From assembly GCA_021773215.1 (NCBI GenBank), contig JAJFKM010000066.1, forward strand, positions 1 through 41,296: a DNA stretch of 41,296 bases, given 5' to 3'. Position 1 is the first letter of the stretch; the number at the start of each line of letters is the position of its first letter. Below are positions 8,666 to 16,353 of the stretch, one piece after another. Under the pieces are notes generated by a model. That model did not search any database. It was not told the origin of the DNA and worked only from the letters and a program-made list of their open reading frames with translations. A program made the position numbers and the translations under genes. Origin of the DNA: Gammaproteobacteria bacterium. Its GTDB lineage: Bacteria > Pseudomonadota > Gammaproteobacteria > Eutrophobiales > Eutrophobiaceae.

Positions 8666-11410
8666 ATGACACCAGCACAAACTGAATCTAACGATCAAAC
8701 TCTCGATGCCGCTTCAGCGAGTTACGCAAAAGAAGTGGTTGGCATTCTAACCGATCAACTCATTCAAGTTATTGAACAGCGCCATAGCGAGATACTGCCC
8801 TATGTCCGCGGCGAGTTGGCGATCCCAGCGGGTGATAAAGAATTGTTGTTGGGGATACTTCAGGCATGGGGTATCTGGTTTCAGTTACTGAATGTAGCGG
8901 AAGAAAATACCGGTATGCGTCGACGACGTATGGCTGAAAAAGAACAAGGATTGGAAAATGTGCCGGGTACCTTTGCCAATGTCTTTAAACAAGCCAGTGA
9001 GTCAGGTGTCAGTGCCGAAGAGATTCAAAAACTATTAGATGTTGCACATATACGTCCGACATTAACGGCGCACCCTACCGAAGCAAAACGCGTCACGGTG
9101 TTAGAGATACACCGTCGCATCTATGTCTTACTCTATCGTCTGGAAGGATCACGTTGGACAGAACGTGAACGAGAAAAATTTATCGATGCTCTGCGTAATG
9201 AGATCGACTTACTCTGGCTGACCGGTGAACTGCGACTGGAAAAACCGTCTGTGCCACAAGAGGTGGTGTGGGGATTACATTTCTTTGAACAATCATTGTA
9301 TGAACGTGTACCCGAGACGCATGAAAAATTAAAATTGGCATTAGCGCAAAGCTATCCCGATACCGATTTCTCTTTGCAACCTTTCTTTCAGTTTGGTTCA
9401 TGGATCGGTGGTGATCGCGATGGCAATCCTTTCGTAACCAATGATATTACTAAAGATACCTTGCTAAAGAATCGAGAAATGGTATTGCGCCATTATATCG
9501 AACGCATGGAAAATTTAGTCGAGCACATCAGTGTCTCGAGTAACAATGTTACTTTACCGAAATCCTTCGAAGATGACCTTGCCGATATTCTTACCGGTAT
9601 CGATGAACTGGAACATATCTCGGAAAGAAATCCGGGGGAGGTGTTCCGCCAATTTCTGACCTGCATGTTGATTAAATTGCGCGGCACCTTAGAGAGTGAT
9701 GAGGAAGGACACTACAGCGCGATACGCTATATTGATGCGGATGAGTTTATTAAACATATCAAGCAACTCATGTTTGGATTAAGAAAGGCAGATTGTCGCC
9801 AACTGGCACGCATGTATGTTATGCCATTATTACAAGAAGCCGAAGCGTTTCGCTTTCGCAGCGTTCGACTCGATCTACGTGAGAATTCTACAACGACCAA
9901 CAATACGCTCATTGCAATTTATAAAGCAATGCACGGACACGACACAGAGCCGGATCTGGAAAGCAAAGAGTGGCGCGAATGGCTGGACGAAGAGCTTGCA
10001 AAACCATTGACCGACAAACAACCGCAGTTTTCAAATCTCGATGAAGCATCAGCGTCAACACTCGGACTGTTCCAGATGTCAAACGAGATGATGGACAAAC
10101 TCGATCGCGAAGCCTTCGGTCATTTCATCTTATCCATGACGCAATCGGTCAACGATATCCTGGGTATTTACGTGTTGGCAAAACTGGCGGGCTTGTTTAT
10201 AGAGAAAGACGGCGAAGCCTATAGTCGCCTGCCTATCGTGCCGCTATTTGAAACCATAGACGATCTGCAACGCGGTCCAGAGATGATGACCGAGTTATTT
10301 ACGATTCCGATCATCAAGCAATCGATCAAACATCAAACCGGTGTCCAAGAAGTCATGATCGGTTATTCCGATTCTAATAAAGACGGTGGTTACTTCACTG
10401 CGAACTGGGAATTGACCAAGGCACAGGCCAATCTAACCAAAATAGGGGAGGAAGCAGGCATTCCAATCTCCTTCTTTCACGGTAGAGGCGGATCCGTCAG
10501 TCGCGGTGGCGCACCCACCGGACATGCGATTGCCGCACAACCTGCTGGTTCGATTCACGGGCAGATGCGTATTACCGAACAGGGTGAAGTGGTCTCATCA
10601 AAGTATGCCAATGAAGGTACTGCGCAGTACCAGATGGAGTTGTTGGCCGCGAGTGTGTTTGAACACACCTTAAAATCATTAAACGAAGACGTGTTAAAAC
10701 CAAACCCGGAATTTGATGTGGCGATGGAAAACCTGTCCGAACTCGCCTTTAATAAATATCGCGAATTGGCAGAGACAGACGACCTGATCGACTACTATAG
10801 CGCGGCAAGTCCCGTAGAAGAGTTAGCAAAGATGAATATCGGCTCGCGACCCGCCCGACGTTTTGGCGCTAAGTCACTCAGCGATCTACGCGCAATACCG
10901 TGGGTTTTTGCCTGGACACAAAACCGGCACTTAGTACCCGGTTGGTACGGTATCGGAACCGCATTAAAATCATTTATCGATGCACGCGGTGCCGAAGGTG
11001 AACAGCTACTGAAGAGCATGTTCAACGATACACGCTTGTTTCGCTTGATCCTTAATGAGGCTGAAAAGACGCTAGCAATGGTCGATCTAGAGATATCCGA
11101 GACGTATTCTAATCTTGTCGAAAACGAAAATCTTCGCGAAACCGTGTTCGGCATGGTCGTCGCAGAATACAACTTATCCGTTGAAATGATCTTGAAGATC
11201 ACCGGCGAAGAACAACTCTGTGAACGCTTCAAAAAATTCAGCCGTAAACTCAACCGCCGTTCCCCCGTCCTGTTCCAGGCAGGCATGGAACAAGTGCAAT
11301 TGGTGAAGGAATTCAGAAGTCGGGAAGAGGGCGATGACCCGTTGGAAGGCTTAGTGCCGTTGTTGCTAAGTATTAATTGTATATCAGCCGGGCTAGGCTG
11401 GACTGGATAA
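8666..11410 (+). CDS. ppc: Phosphoenolpyruvate carboxylase
   Basis: Carboxylates PEP to oxaloacetate, the CO2-fixing step of the serine cycle and also anaplerotic. The 914-aa length is full for the bacterial enzyme. Catalytic signatures are LTAHPTEAKR (His136), FGSWIGGDRDGNP, GYSDSNKDGGY, the mobile loop FHGRGGSVSRGGAPTG and the invariant C-terminal glycine. Two small oddities: the loop reads GGSVSRGG where many enzymes have GGTVGRGG, and the last residues are AGLGWTG where most end in (M)RNTG or QNTG. It follows the hprA terminator, so it probably has its own promoter, and it lies 44 bp from the next gene. Confidence 0.97.
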   Translation: MTPAQTESNDQTLDAASASYAKEVVGILTDQLIQVIEQRHSEILPYVRGELAIPAGDKELLLGILQAWGIWFQLLNVAEENTGMRRRRMAEKEQGLENVPGTFANVFKQASESGVSAEEIQKLLDVAHIRPTLTAHPTEAKRVTVLEIHRRIYVLLYRLEGSRWTEREREKFIDALRNEIDLLWLTGELRLEKPSVPQEVVWGLHFFEQSLYERVPETHEKLKLALAQSYPDTDFSLQPFFQFGSWIGGDRDGNPFVTNDITKDTLLKNREMVLRHYIERMENLVEHISVSSNNVTLPKSFEDDLADILTGIDELEHISERNPGEVFRQFLTCMLIKLRGTLESDEEGHYSAIRYIDADEFIKHIKQLMFGLRKADCRQLARMYVMPLLQEAEAFRFRSVRLDLRENSTTTNNTLIAIYKAMHGHDTEPDLESKEWREWLDEELAKPLTDKQPQFSNLDEASASTLGLFQMSNEMMDKLDREAFGHFILSMTQSVNDILGIYVLAKLAGLFIEKDGEAYSRLPIVPLFETIDDLQRGPEMMTELFTIPIIKQSIKHQTGVQEVMIGYSDSNKDGGYFTANWELTKAQANLTKIGEEAGIPISFFHGRGGSVSRGGAPTGHAIAAQPAGSIHGQMRITEQGEVVSSKYANEGTAQYQMELLAASVFEHTLKSLNEDVLKPNPEFDVAMENLSELAFNKYRELAETDDLIDYYSAASPVEELAKMNIGSRPARRFGAKSLSDLRAIPWVFAWTQNRHLVPGWYGIGTALKSFIDARGAEGEQLLKSMFNDTRLFRLILNEAEKTLAMVDLEISETYSNLVENENLRETVFGMVVAEYNLSVEMILKITGEEQLCERFKKFSRKLNRRSPVLFQAGMEQVQLVKEFRSREEGDDPLEGLVPLLLSINCISAGLGWTG

Positions 11411-11454
11411 TCAACAAAACATAAATGTGTAGACACTGTTAAAGGTAAATGAAA

Positions 11455-12825
11455 ATGACAAATGAATTAATCTCTCCACTTTCCGGACTTAGACGTCTTA
11501 TCGAAACGGATCAAGTTGGACCAAATGAAAACAAATTTCTTGATGATAAAGATCCTGTTTGGTCTCCACATAACAAGATCATCAACGTCACACCGGGCCC
11601 TGCTTTTGGCTCTGAGCTGGTGGATCAATTTTCATCAACCCAGACACGCGGTATGCGTGGTCCAGACGTCGCGAGGTTTTTTACAACGGTTCGCGCAGAG
11701 TACGCCAAAATGGTCGGTATGCAAGAAGGCGGTAGGGCATTGTTCTTCACCGGCTCAGGTACCTCTGGTACTGAAGCGGCGGCAGGTTCATGCCGTTTCC
11801 CTGGCGAAGCCGATTCCGATACGCCAGCCGTCATCACCATGGAAATTGGTGCTTTCAGTACGGCAATGGGTAACTGCGTTGAAAACCTGGGTAGGAATGT
11901 AGTACGTCTGAAAGGTGAACTTGGTGAAGATCTACCTTATGACAAGTGTAGAGAAGCCCTGGAAAAAGACACAGAACATAAGATCCAGTTAGTTATGGCG
12001 CCGCAAAACGAAACAGGCGCAGGCGTAACGATTGACCCCAAGAAAATACGAGCCTTATTGGATGAACTAAAGCACCCTGCGTTAGTAGTTATTGACGGGG
12101 TTTCTTCCATCGGCAGCCTGCCCTGTAATATGACTGACATGGGCATCGACATGCTTATTGGTTGTAGCCAAAAAGGCATGATGGGTACGCCTGGTATCGG
12201 TATGCTTTCTCTCAGTCCTAAAGCGGTTGAGAAAGTTTATGAGGCCGACAAAGCGCTTGCAGATGCAGGCATTAAGAAAGGCCAACACTACCTCCACCTT
12301 ACCAAGATGATTGATGCGATGGACAGCATGGGCTTGCACATTGAAACGCCAGGAAATTATGCTCAATTCGCTGTGGCAATAGATACCTTAGCCATCGAAG
12401 GTATTGATCGCGTCTGCGAGCGCCATAAAGAGTGTTCTGAAGTCTACCGTGCAGCCGTACTGGCTGCAGGCCTAGAATTGGTCGCAAAAGAAGAACATCT
12501 TCGTTCAAATGCAGTAACGGCAGTCAAAGCACCAGAAGGTTTTGGTATAAAGAAAATCACGGAAGTACTTAACATCATGTTTTCAAAGCACGCCGTAGAA
12601 GCGGCCGCTATTCCAGGTGCGCCTAATCTGGGCTGGCGTCTCTGTGCTACTGGCGGTATACAACCACAACACGCTATGGCTGCTTCTATAGCTTTCTTGA
12701 TGGCATGTGACGAAGCGGGCGTACCACTAGACCTTGAAAAAGGTATTGCAGCTGCGACTAAGACATATAGGGAAGTTGTTAAGTATCATCGACCGTTGCC
12801 GGGTGTTGACGCATACGGCCGTTAG
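11455..12825 (+). CDS. Class V aminotransferase, serine/alanine-glyoxylate type
   Basis: A second PLP aminotransferase of the SgaA/AGXT superfamily, 456 aa, about 60 residues longer than SgaA. It shows NVTPGPAFG, FTGSGTSGTEAA (phosphate loop, about 98-109), APQNETGAGV, VVIDGVSSIGS (about 211-221) and the lysine in GCSQKGMMGTPG (Lys240). The extra length is mainly an N-terminal extension (SGLRRLIE..., 1-40) and inserts around 110-130. ATG 11455 lies 9 nt after AAAGG; ATG 11449 is too close to it. It directly follows ppc and is probably co-transcribed. The substrate pair is unknown: serine, alanine or another donor with glyoxylate as acceptor is my inference. Confidence 0.8.
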   Translation: MTNELISPLSGLRRLIETDQVGPNENKFLDDKDPVWSPHNKIINVTPGPAFGSELVDQFSSTQTRGMRGPDVARFFTTVRAEYAKMVGMQEGGRALFFTGSGTSGTEAAAGSCRFPGEADSDTPAVITMEIGAFSTAMGNCVENLGRNVVRLKGELGEDLPYDKCREALEKDTEHKIQLVMAPQNETGAGVTIDPKKIRALLDELKHPALVVIDGVSSIGSLPCNMTDMGIDMLIGCSQKGMMGTPGIGMLSLSPKAVEKVYEADKALADAGIKKGQHYLHLTKMIDAMDSMGLHIETPGNYAQFAVAIDTLAIEGIDRVCERHKECSEVYRAAVLAAGLELVAKEEHLRSNAVTAVKAPEGFGIKKITEVLNIMFSKHAVEAAAIPGAPNLGWRLCATGGIQPQHAMAASIAFLMACDEAGVPLDLEKGIAAATKTYREVVKYHRPLPGVDAYGR

Positions 12826-13271
12826 GACGGGCTATTTTCCGCTATGACGGCGTTTCTTCGCCGTCTGCGGTACTCATTTATTACATATAAATTCCGTGTC
12901 CTCACCGACTCGCGCCTTGTCCTAGCGAAAACTATCTCCGCCCTATCCGTATAGCTTAATCTGTATCCTCCATGATACGGCGCCTCGTTCTGACGCTAAC
13001 TAATTCCGTCTGCATATACCCTAAATTGGGTATGTATTTTTTAATTCGGAATACTCATTAACTCCTATGTTTAAAACTTCGCGCCCCGATCTAAAACAAA
13101 AATCACTCTTCCTGCTGTACATCTATTTATCTAATTGAACTTAGTTTCGCGATAAATACCAATAAAACACTTAATTTCTAATAAAATTGGAGTATCTTTA
13201 ATTTACAAGTTGATAGCACTAATACTAATTATAAAGTTATAACTGAATTAAAAATAAGGAGCCATTAACAA
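12826..13271. other. 446-bp gene-free boundary between metabolic cluster and AT-rich island
   Basis: No credible ORF. It holds a GACGGCG/CGCCGTC hairpin (12846-12865, no T-run), a GTATC/GATAC hairpin near 12962-12978, a terminator-like stem at 13014-13042, and then very AT-rich DNA leading to the next gene. Base composition drops sharply across this stretch, so it looks like the left edge of the insertion. I see no tRNA fragment or clear direct repeat that would mark an attachment site. Confidence 0.5.
13014..13042 (+). terminator. Possible rho-independent terminator
   Basis: ATATACCC (13014-13021), loop TAAATT, GGGTATGT (13028-13035, one G-T pair), closely followed by TTTTTT at 13037-13042. 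The stem is weak, with only three GC pairs. It would end the ppc-aminotransferase transcript. Confidence 0.4.
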
Positions 13272-13985
13272 ATGGATATCAATCGAATAGTAGATAATCT
13301 AAATGAAGAAAATGCAAAGTTAGTATTATCATATTTTTTGAATAATTATATGACTCCTGCATTTGGAGCATTGCCAAAAAATGAAATAGAACTTTTAGTT
13401 CTTAACGTTTTGGAAAAGCTTCAAGCGATTGGTTCAGATCCAGAAGTATATGAGCTTGTATCAAAATTAAAAGTTACTCGTTCTAAGGCTCGAGGTCTAA
13501 TCTATGATCGTGAACTGAGAAGATCTTCTGAGGAAGATCTCGATAATAAGGTTAAATTACTTTTAAAGAGACCCTTAATTCAAAAGAATGGAGACTTATT
13601 TGTACTTGAAGTTGAAAACCCGCTTGTTTCAGATCATCTTCGTTCTAGAGTAAAGAAACTTGGTTACGTCTCTGATGGTTCATTTTCGCCAAGTATAGTT
13701 AAACTTGGTATAGATGCTATTTCAGCACTCATAGAATCATTTCTTTCTGTAGAGGAACAAGAACAAGTTAAAACGATATTAGTCGAAGCGGGTGCTCCTG
13801 ACACAACATTTAAAGGTGTTATAAAAGCAACGATGAAGAAAGTTGCAAGTAAGATCGCTTCTGAGTCAGGAGAAGCCTTAATGGACAAGGCATCTGATAT
13901 TATCTCGCCAATCATAGATGTAGGCATTGAGTCATTAACTGAAAAAGTCGAAGAGCTTTTCGCTGAAGAGGATGGTGAAGAATAA
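13272..13985 (+). CDS. Unknown 237-aa protein, possible winged-helix N-terminal part
   Basis: Not recognised. It is mostly helical and acidic at the end (LFAEEDGEE). Residues 60-85 (ELVSKLKVTRSKARGLIYDR) look like a helix-turn-helix or winged-helix segment, which suggests nucleic-acid binding. Residues 150-230 are amphipathic helices (SALIESFLSVEEQEQVK, KASDIISPIIDVGIE) that could form a bundle or oligomerise. No signal peptide or catalytic motif is visible. AAGGAG (13256-13261) precedes the ATG by 10 nt. It is AT-rich like the following genes but separated from them by 207 bp and a large inverted repeat. It may be an island regulator or an independent defence gene. Confidence 0.7.
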   Translation: MDINRIVDNLNEENAKLVLSYFLNNYMTPAFGALPKNEIELLVLNVLEKLQAIGSDPEVYELVSKLKVTRSKARGLIYDRELRRSSEEDLDNKVKLLLKRPLIQKNGDLFVLEVENPLVSDHLRSRVKKLGYVSDGSFSPSIVKLGIDAISALIESFLSVEEQEQVKTILVEAGAPDTTFKGVIKATMKKVASKIASESGEALMDKASDIISPIIDVGIESLTEKVEELFAEEDGEE

Positions 13986-14012
13986 TTAAAAAATGGACTA
14001 CGAAAAATAATC

Positions 14013-14072
14013 GGGGACAGGCCACGGTTTTTAAAAAGGTTTATTTTTAAAGGAAAACCGTGGCCTGTCCCC
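14013..14072. repeat. 19-bp perfect inverted repeat with GGGGACAGGCC ends
   Basis: GGGGACAGGCCACGGTTTT (14013-14031) is perfectly inverted at 14054-14072, separated by 22 AT-rich bases. In RNA it is a very stable hairpin. The tips match the GGGGACAG(A/G)CC core of repeat family B seen elsewhere in the window. It could serve as a terminator or be a REP-type palindrome left by RAYT transposition. Confidence 0.75.
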
Positions 14073-14192
14073 AATTACGGTACATGTGTGATTCAATAAA
14101 GAAGATATAGATCATTGATAAATATGGAATTTATTGACAGTCAAAGCGCAATATGAGACGCTGCGTTCTATTGTAAATAATAGGCGTGAAAT

Positions 14193-15245
14193 ATGATTGG
14201 TATAGATTTGTTTTCCGGTGCTGGAGGTATGTCTTGTGGTGCTAAATTGGCCGGTGTAGATACGGCATTTGCTATCGAATCAGATCAATATGCTGCAGAA
14301 ACGTATGCTTGTAATCACCAGCCAAAATATGGAGTTTTTAATCAAGATATTCGTAAATTTAAAAAGATCGATATAAAAGAGAAAAATGAAAGTCTAATTG
14401 TATATGGAGGACCTCCTTGCCAAGGTTTTTCAACATCTAATCAAAAAAATAGAGACAAAAATAATATTAATAACTGGCTTTTTAAAGAATTTATTAGAGT
14501 ATTAAAACTTTATAAGCCTAGTTGGTTTGTGTTTGAAAATGTAAGAGGGATCATTGAGACAGAAAAAGGATTTTTTGTTGAACATATTATGGAAGAATTT
14601 AGCAAAATCGGTTATACCTGCAGTCAAGATATTTTAAACGCTGAGTTATTTGGTGTTCCTCAAAAACGAGCACGATTTTTCATTGTGGGTTCATTGGATG
14701 GAATAACATTTAGTTTTCCTAAACCTAGATCTAATAAAATAATTACAGTTGAAGACGCAATACACGATTTGCCTCTGTTAAAAAATGGGGCATCAAAAAA
14801 TATTCTTGAATATAAAAAAACACCAAATTCTGCATATGCAAAGAAGCTGCGGGGAAAATTAAAAGGGTGTTCGAATCATCTCGTGACAAGAAATAATTCA
14901 ATAGTTATTAAAAGATATAAACATATTCCGCAAGGAGGAAATTGGGAAGACATACCTAATTCCTTGATGAAAAATTATAAGGATCATAGTCGATGTCATA
15001 CGGGTATATATAAAAGACTAACTCTAAATCTACCATCGGTTGTTTTAGGTAACTACAGAAAAAATATGTTGATACATCCTACTCAAAATAGAGGGCTATC
15101 TGTAAGAGAAGCTGCTAGGTTACAATCATTTCCAGATTCATTTGTTTTTAAAGGCTCTATTGGGTTTCAACAGCAACAAGTAGGAAATGCAGTTCCACCT
15201 TTACTGTCAAAAAAAATATTTGAAAAAATACTTAAGGACTATTAG
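14193..15245 (+). CDS. DNA (cytosine-5) methyltransferase
   Basis: Transfers methyl from SAM to C5 of cytosine in a specific DNA site. All main motifs of the family are in order in 350 aa: motif I DLFSGAGGMSCG (5-16), IV GGPPCQGFS with catalytic Cys76, VI FENVRG, VIII QKRARFF, IX SVREAARLQSFPDSF, and X QQVGNAVPP. The target-recognition region lies roughly at 190-290. No restriction endonuclease or vsr gene is adjacent. Instead the HD protein begins 4 bp after its stop, so the two are translationally linked. The ribosome-binding site is weak. I infer that it marks or protects host DNA for the linked system. Confidence 0.93.
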   Translation: MIGIDLFSGAGGMSCGAKLAGVDTAFAIESDQYAAETYACNHQPKYGVFNQDIRKFKKIDIKEKNESLIVYGGPPCQGFSTSNQKNRDKNNINNWLFKEFIRVLKLYKPSWFVFENVRGIIETEKGFFVEHIMEEFSKIGYTCSQDILNAELFGVPQKRARFFIVGSLDGITFSFPKPRSNKIITVEDAIHDLPLLKNGASKNILEYKKTPNSAYAKKLRGKLKGCSNHLVTRNNSIVIKRYKHIPQGGNWEDIPNSLMKNYKDHSRCHTGIYKRLTLNLPSVVLGNYRKNMLIHPTQNRGLSVREAARLQSFPDSFVFKGSIGFQQQQVGNAVPPLLSKKIFEKILKDY

Positions 15246-15249
15246 GAAT

Positions 15250-16338
15250 ATGCCAAGCGACATTGACTTGTTATCACTAGAAAAGCTTTTTGAGAAGTGT
15301 TGTGCGCATGGTGAGTGCTTTCCAAATAATAATACAGATTACTTTGAAAGATATAAAGAAACACTTAGGGCTTTAAGAGAAAAAATATATCCACAAATCA
15401 ATCTAGGTTTGGCTCTAAATTCAGAGGAAGTTGGGGTGTATACAGATCATGGCCCAGAACATTTTGATGAGGTGGTTAAGTATGCTGGGTTAATTCTAGG
15501 TTTGTTATCAGAAGGAACTTATGGGGATGTTATTGATGCAGAAGATGTTGCGAAAGGAAATTGGAAGCTCGCTCCGTATGAAATCTATTTGTTATTACTT
15601 GCTATAAGGTTTCATGATACTGGAAATATTTATGGACGGGATGGGCATGAAAAAAAAATACTACGTGTTATGAGCGATATTGCTAATGCCGGATTAGAGG
15701 ATGCTGTTGAAAGAAGAATAATTGTAAAAATTGCTCAAGCTCATGGAGGTCTTACAAGCGGTGGATCAAAAGATACTATAAGTGAAATGGAAATAAACAC
15801 AGAGCATGGGAGTGTATCGAGAATCAGATTAAGAAAGATTGCCGCGCTAGTAAGGATTGCCGATGAAATATGTGAGAATAGAAATAGAGCTAAACCACCA
15901 GTCCTAGTTAAATCTAGAAATGAAATATATCACAAATATGCAGAGTCTATTTATACAAATAGCCTCGATAATAATGAGCTTAATTTAAAGTTTTCTATTC
16001 TTAAAAAAGATGCTGAAAGGAAATGGGGGAAAGGGGAAGATAGTAGTGGGGAACCGATTGAGACTTATTTGACAGATGAGATTTTATTAAGATTAGAAAA
16101 AATGGAATTGGAGAGAAGGTATTGTGCGAGGTTTATTTCTCAAGATATAGCTATATCAAAAATTGTAGTATGTATTAACATTTATGATGTTGCTGATGAA
16201 GAGTATAAAGATTTGTTTGATGAAAAAATAGTGTTAGAAGATGTAGGTTATCCTAAAGAAGAGTTAAAGCTGAGTGAAAAGTATAAAAGTTTTTCAGGTG
16301 AAGAAATAGTTAAACTTATTAATCCAGGAACAGCATAG
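15250..16338 (+). CDS. HD-domain protein, similar to conflict-associated HD (HD-CE-like) proteins
   Basis: A 362-aa protein with a full set of HD metal ligands: DHGPEHF (His67, His71), RFHDTGN (His122, Asp123), DGHEKK (His133), AQAHGG (His165) and VRIADEI (Asp205). The HD superfamily includes phosphohydrolases and nucleases acting on nucleotides or nucleic acids. Residues 230-362 carry no motif I know. The layout (early HGxxH, then HDxG) resembles HD domains described in prokaryotic conflict systems; that assignment is from memory. ATG 15250 is chosen over an in-frame ATG 63 nt upstream, which lies inside the methyltransferase gene. The ATPase follows 15 bp downstream. Likely the effector or nucleotide-processing part. 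Confidence 0.82.
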   Translation: MPSDIDLLSLEKLFEKCCAHGECFPNNNTDYFERYKETLRALREKIYPQINLGLALNSEEVGVYTDHGPEHFDEVVKYAGLILGLLSEGTYGDVIDAEDVAKGNWKLAPYEIYLLLLAIRFHDTGNIYGRDGHEKKILRVMSDIANAGLEDAVERRIIVKIAQAHGGLTSGGSKDTISEMEINTEHGSVSRIRLRKIAALVRIADEICENRNRAKPPVLVKSRNEIYHKYAESIYTNSLDNNELNLKFSILKKDAERKWGKGEDSSGEPIETYLTDEILLRLEKMELERRYCARFISQDIAISKIVVCINIYDVADEEYKDLFDEKIVLEDVGYPKEELKLSEKYKSFSGEEIVKLINPGTA

Positions 16339-16353
16339 TTAAAAAGGAAAAAC

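Noticed and set aside
10795-11436. 213-aa minus-strand ORF opposite the 3' end of ppc
   Set aside because: Serine/arginine-rich low-quality translation fully inside a clear conserved gene; a frame shadow.
15187-15249. 21-residue N-terminal extension of the HD protein
   Set aside because: It would lie inside the methyltransferase gene in another frame, with sequence (Lys/Tyr/Leu repeats) unlike a real N-terminus; ATG 15250 fits better.
14193-16338. Classical type II restriction-modification pair
   Set aside because: The neighbour of the methyltransferase is an HD-domain protein with no PD-(D/E)XK, HNH or GIY-YIG motif, so I do not call it the cognate endonuclease.
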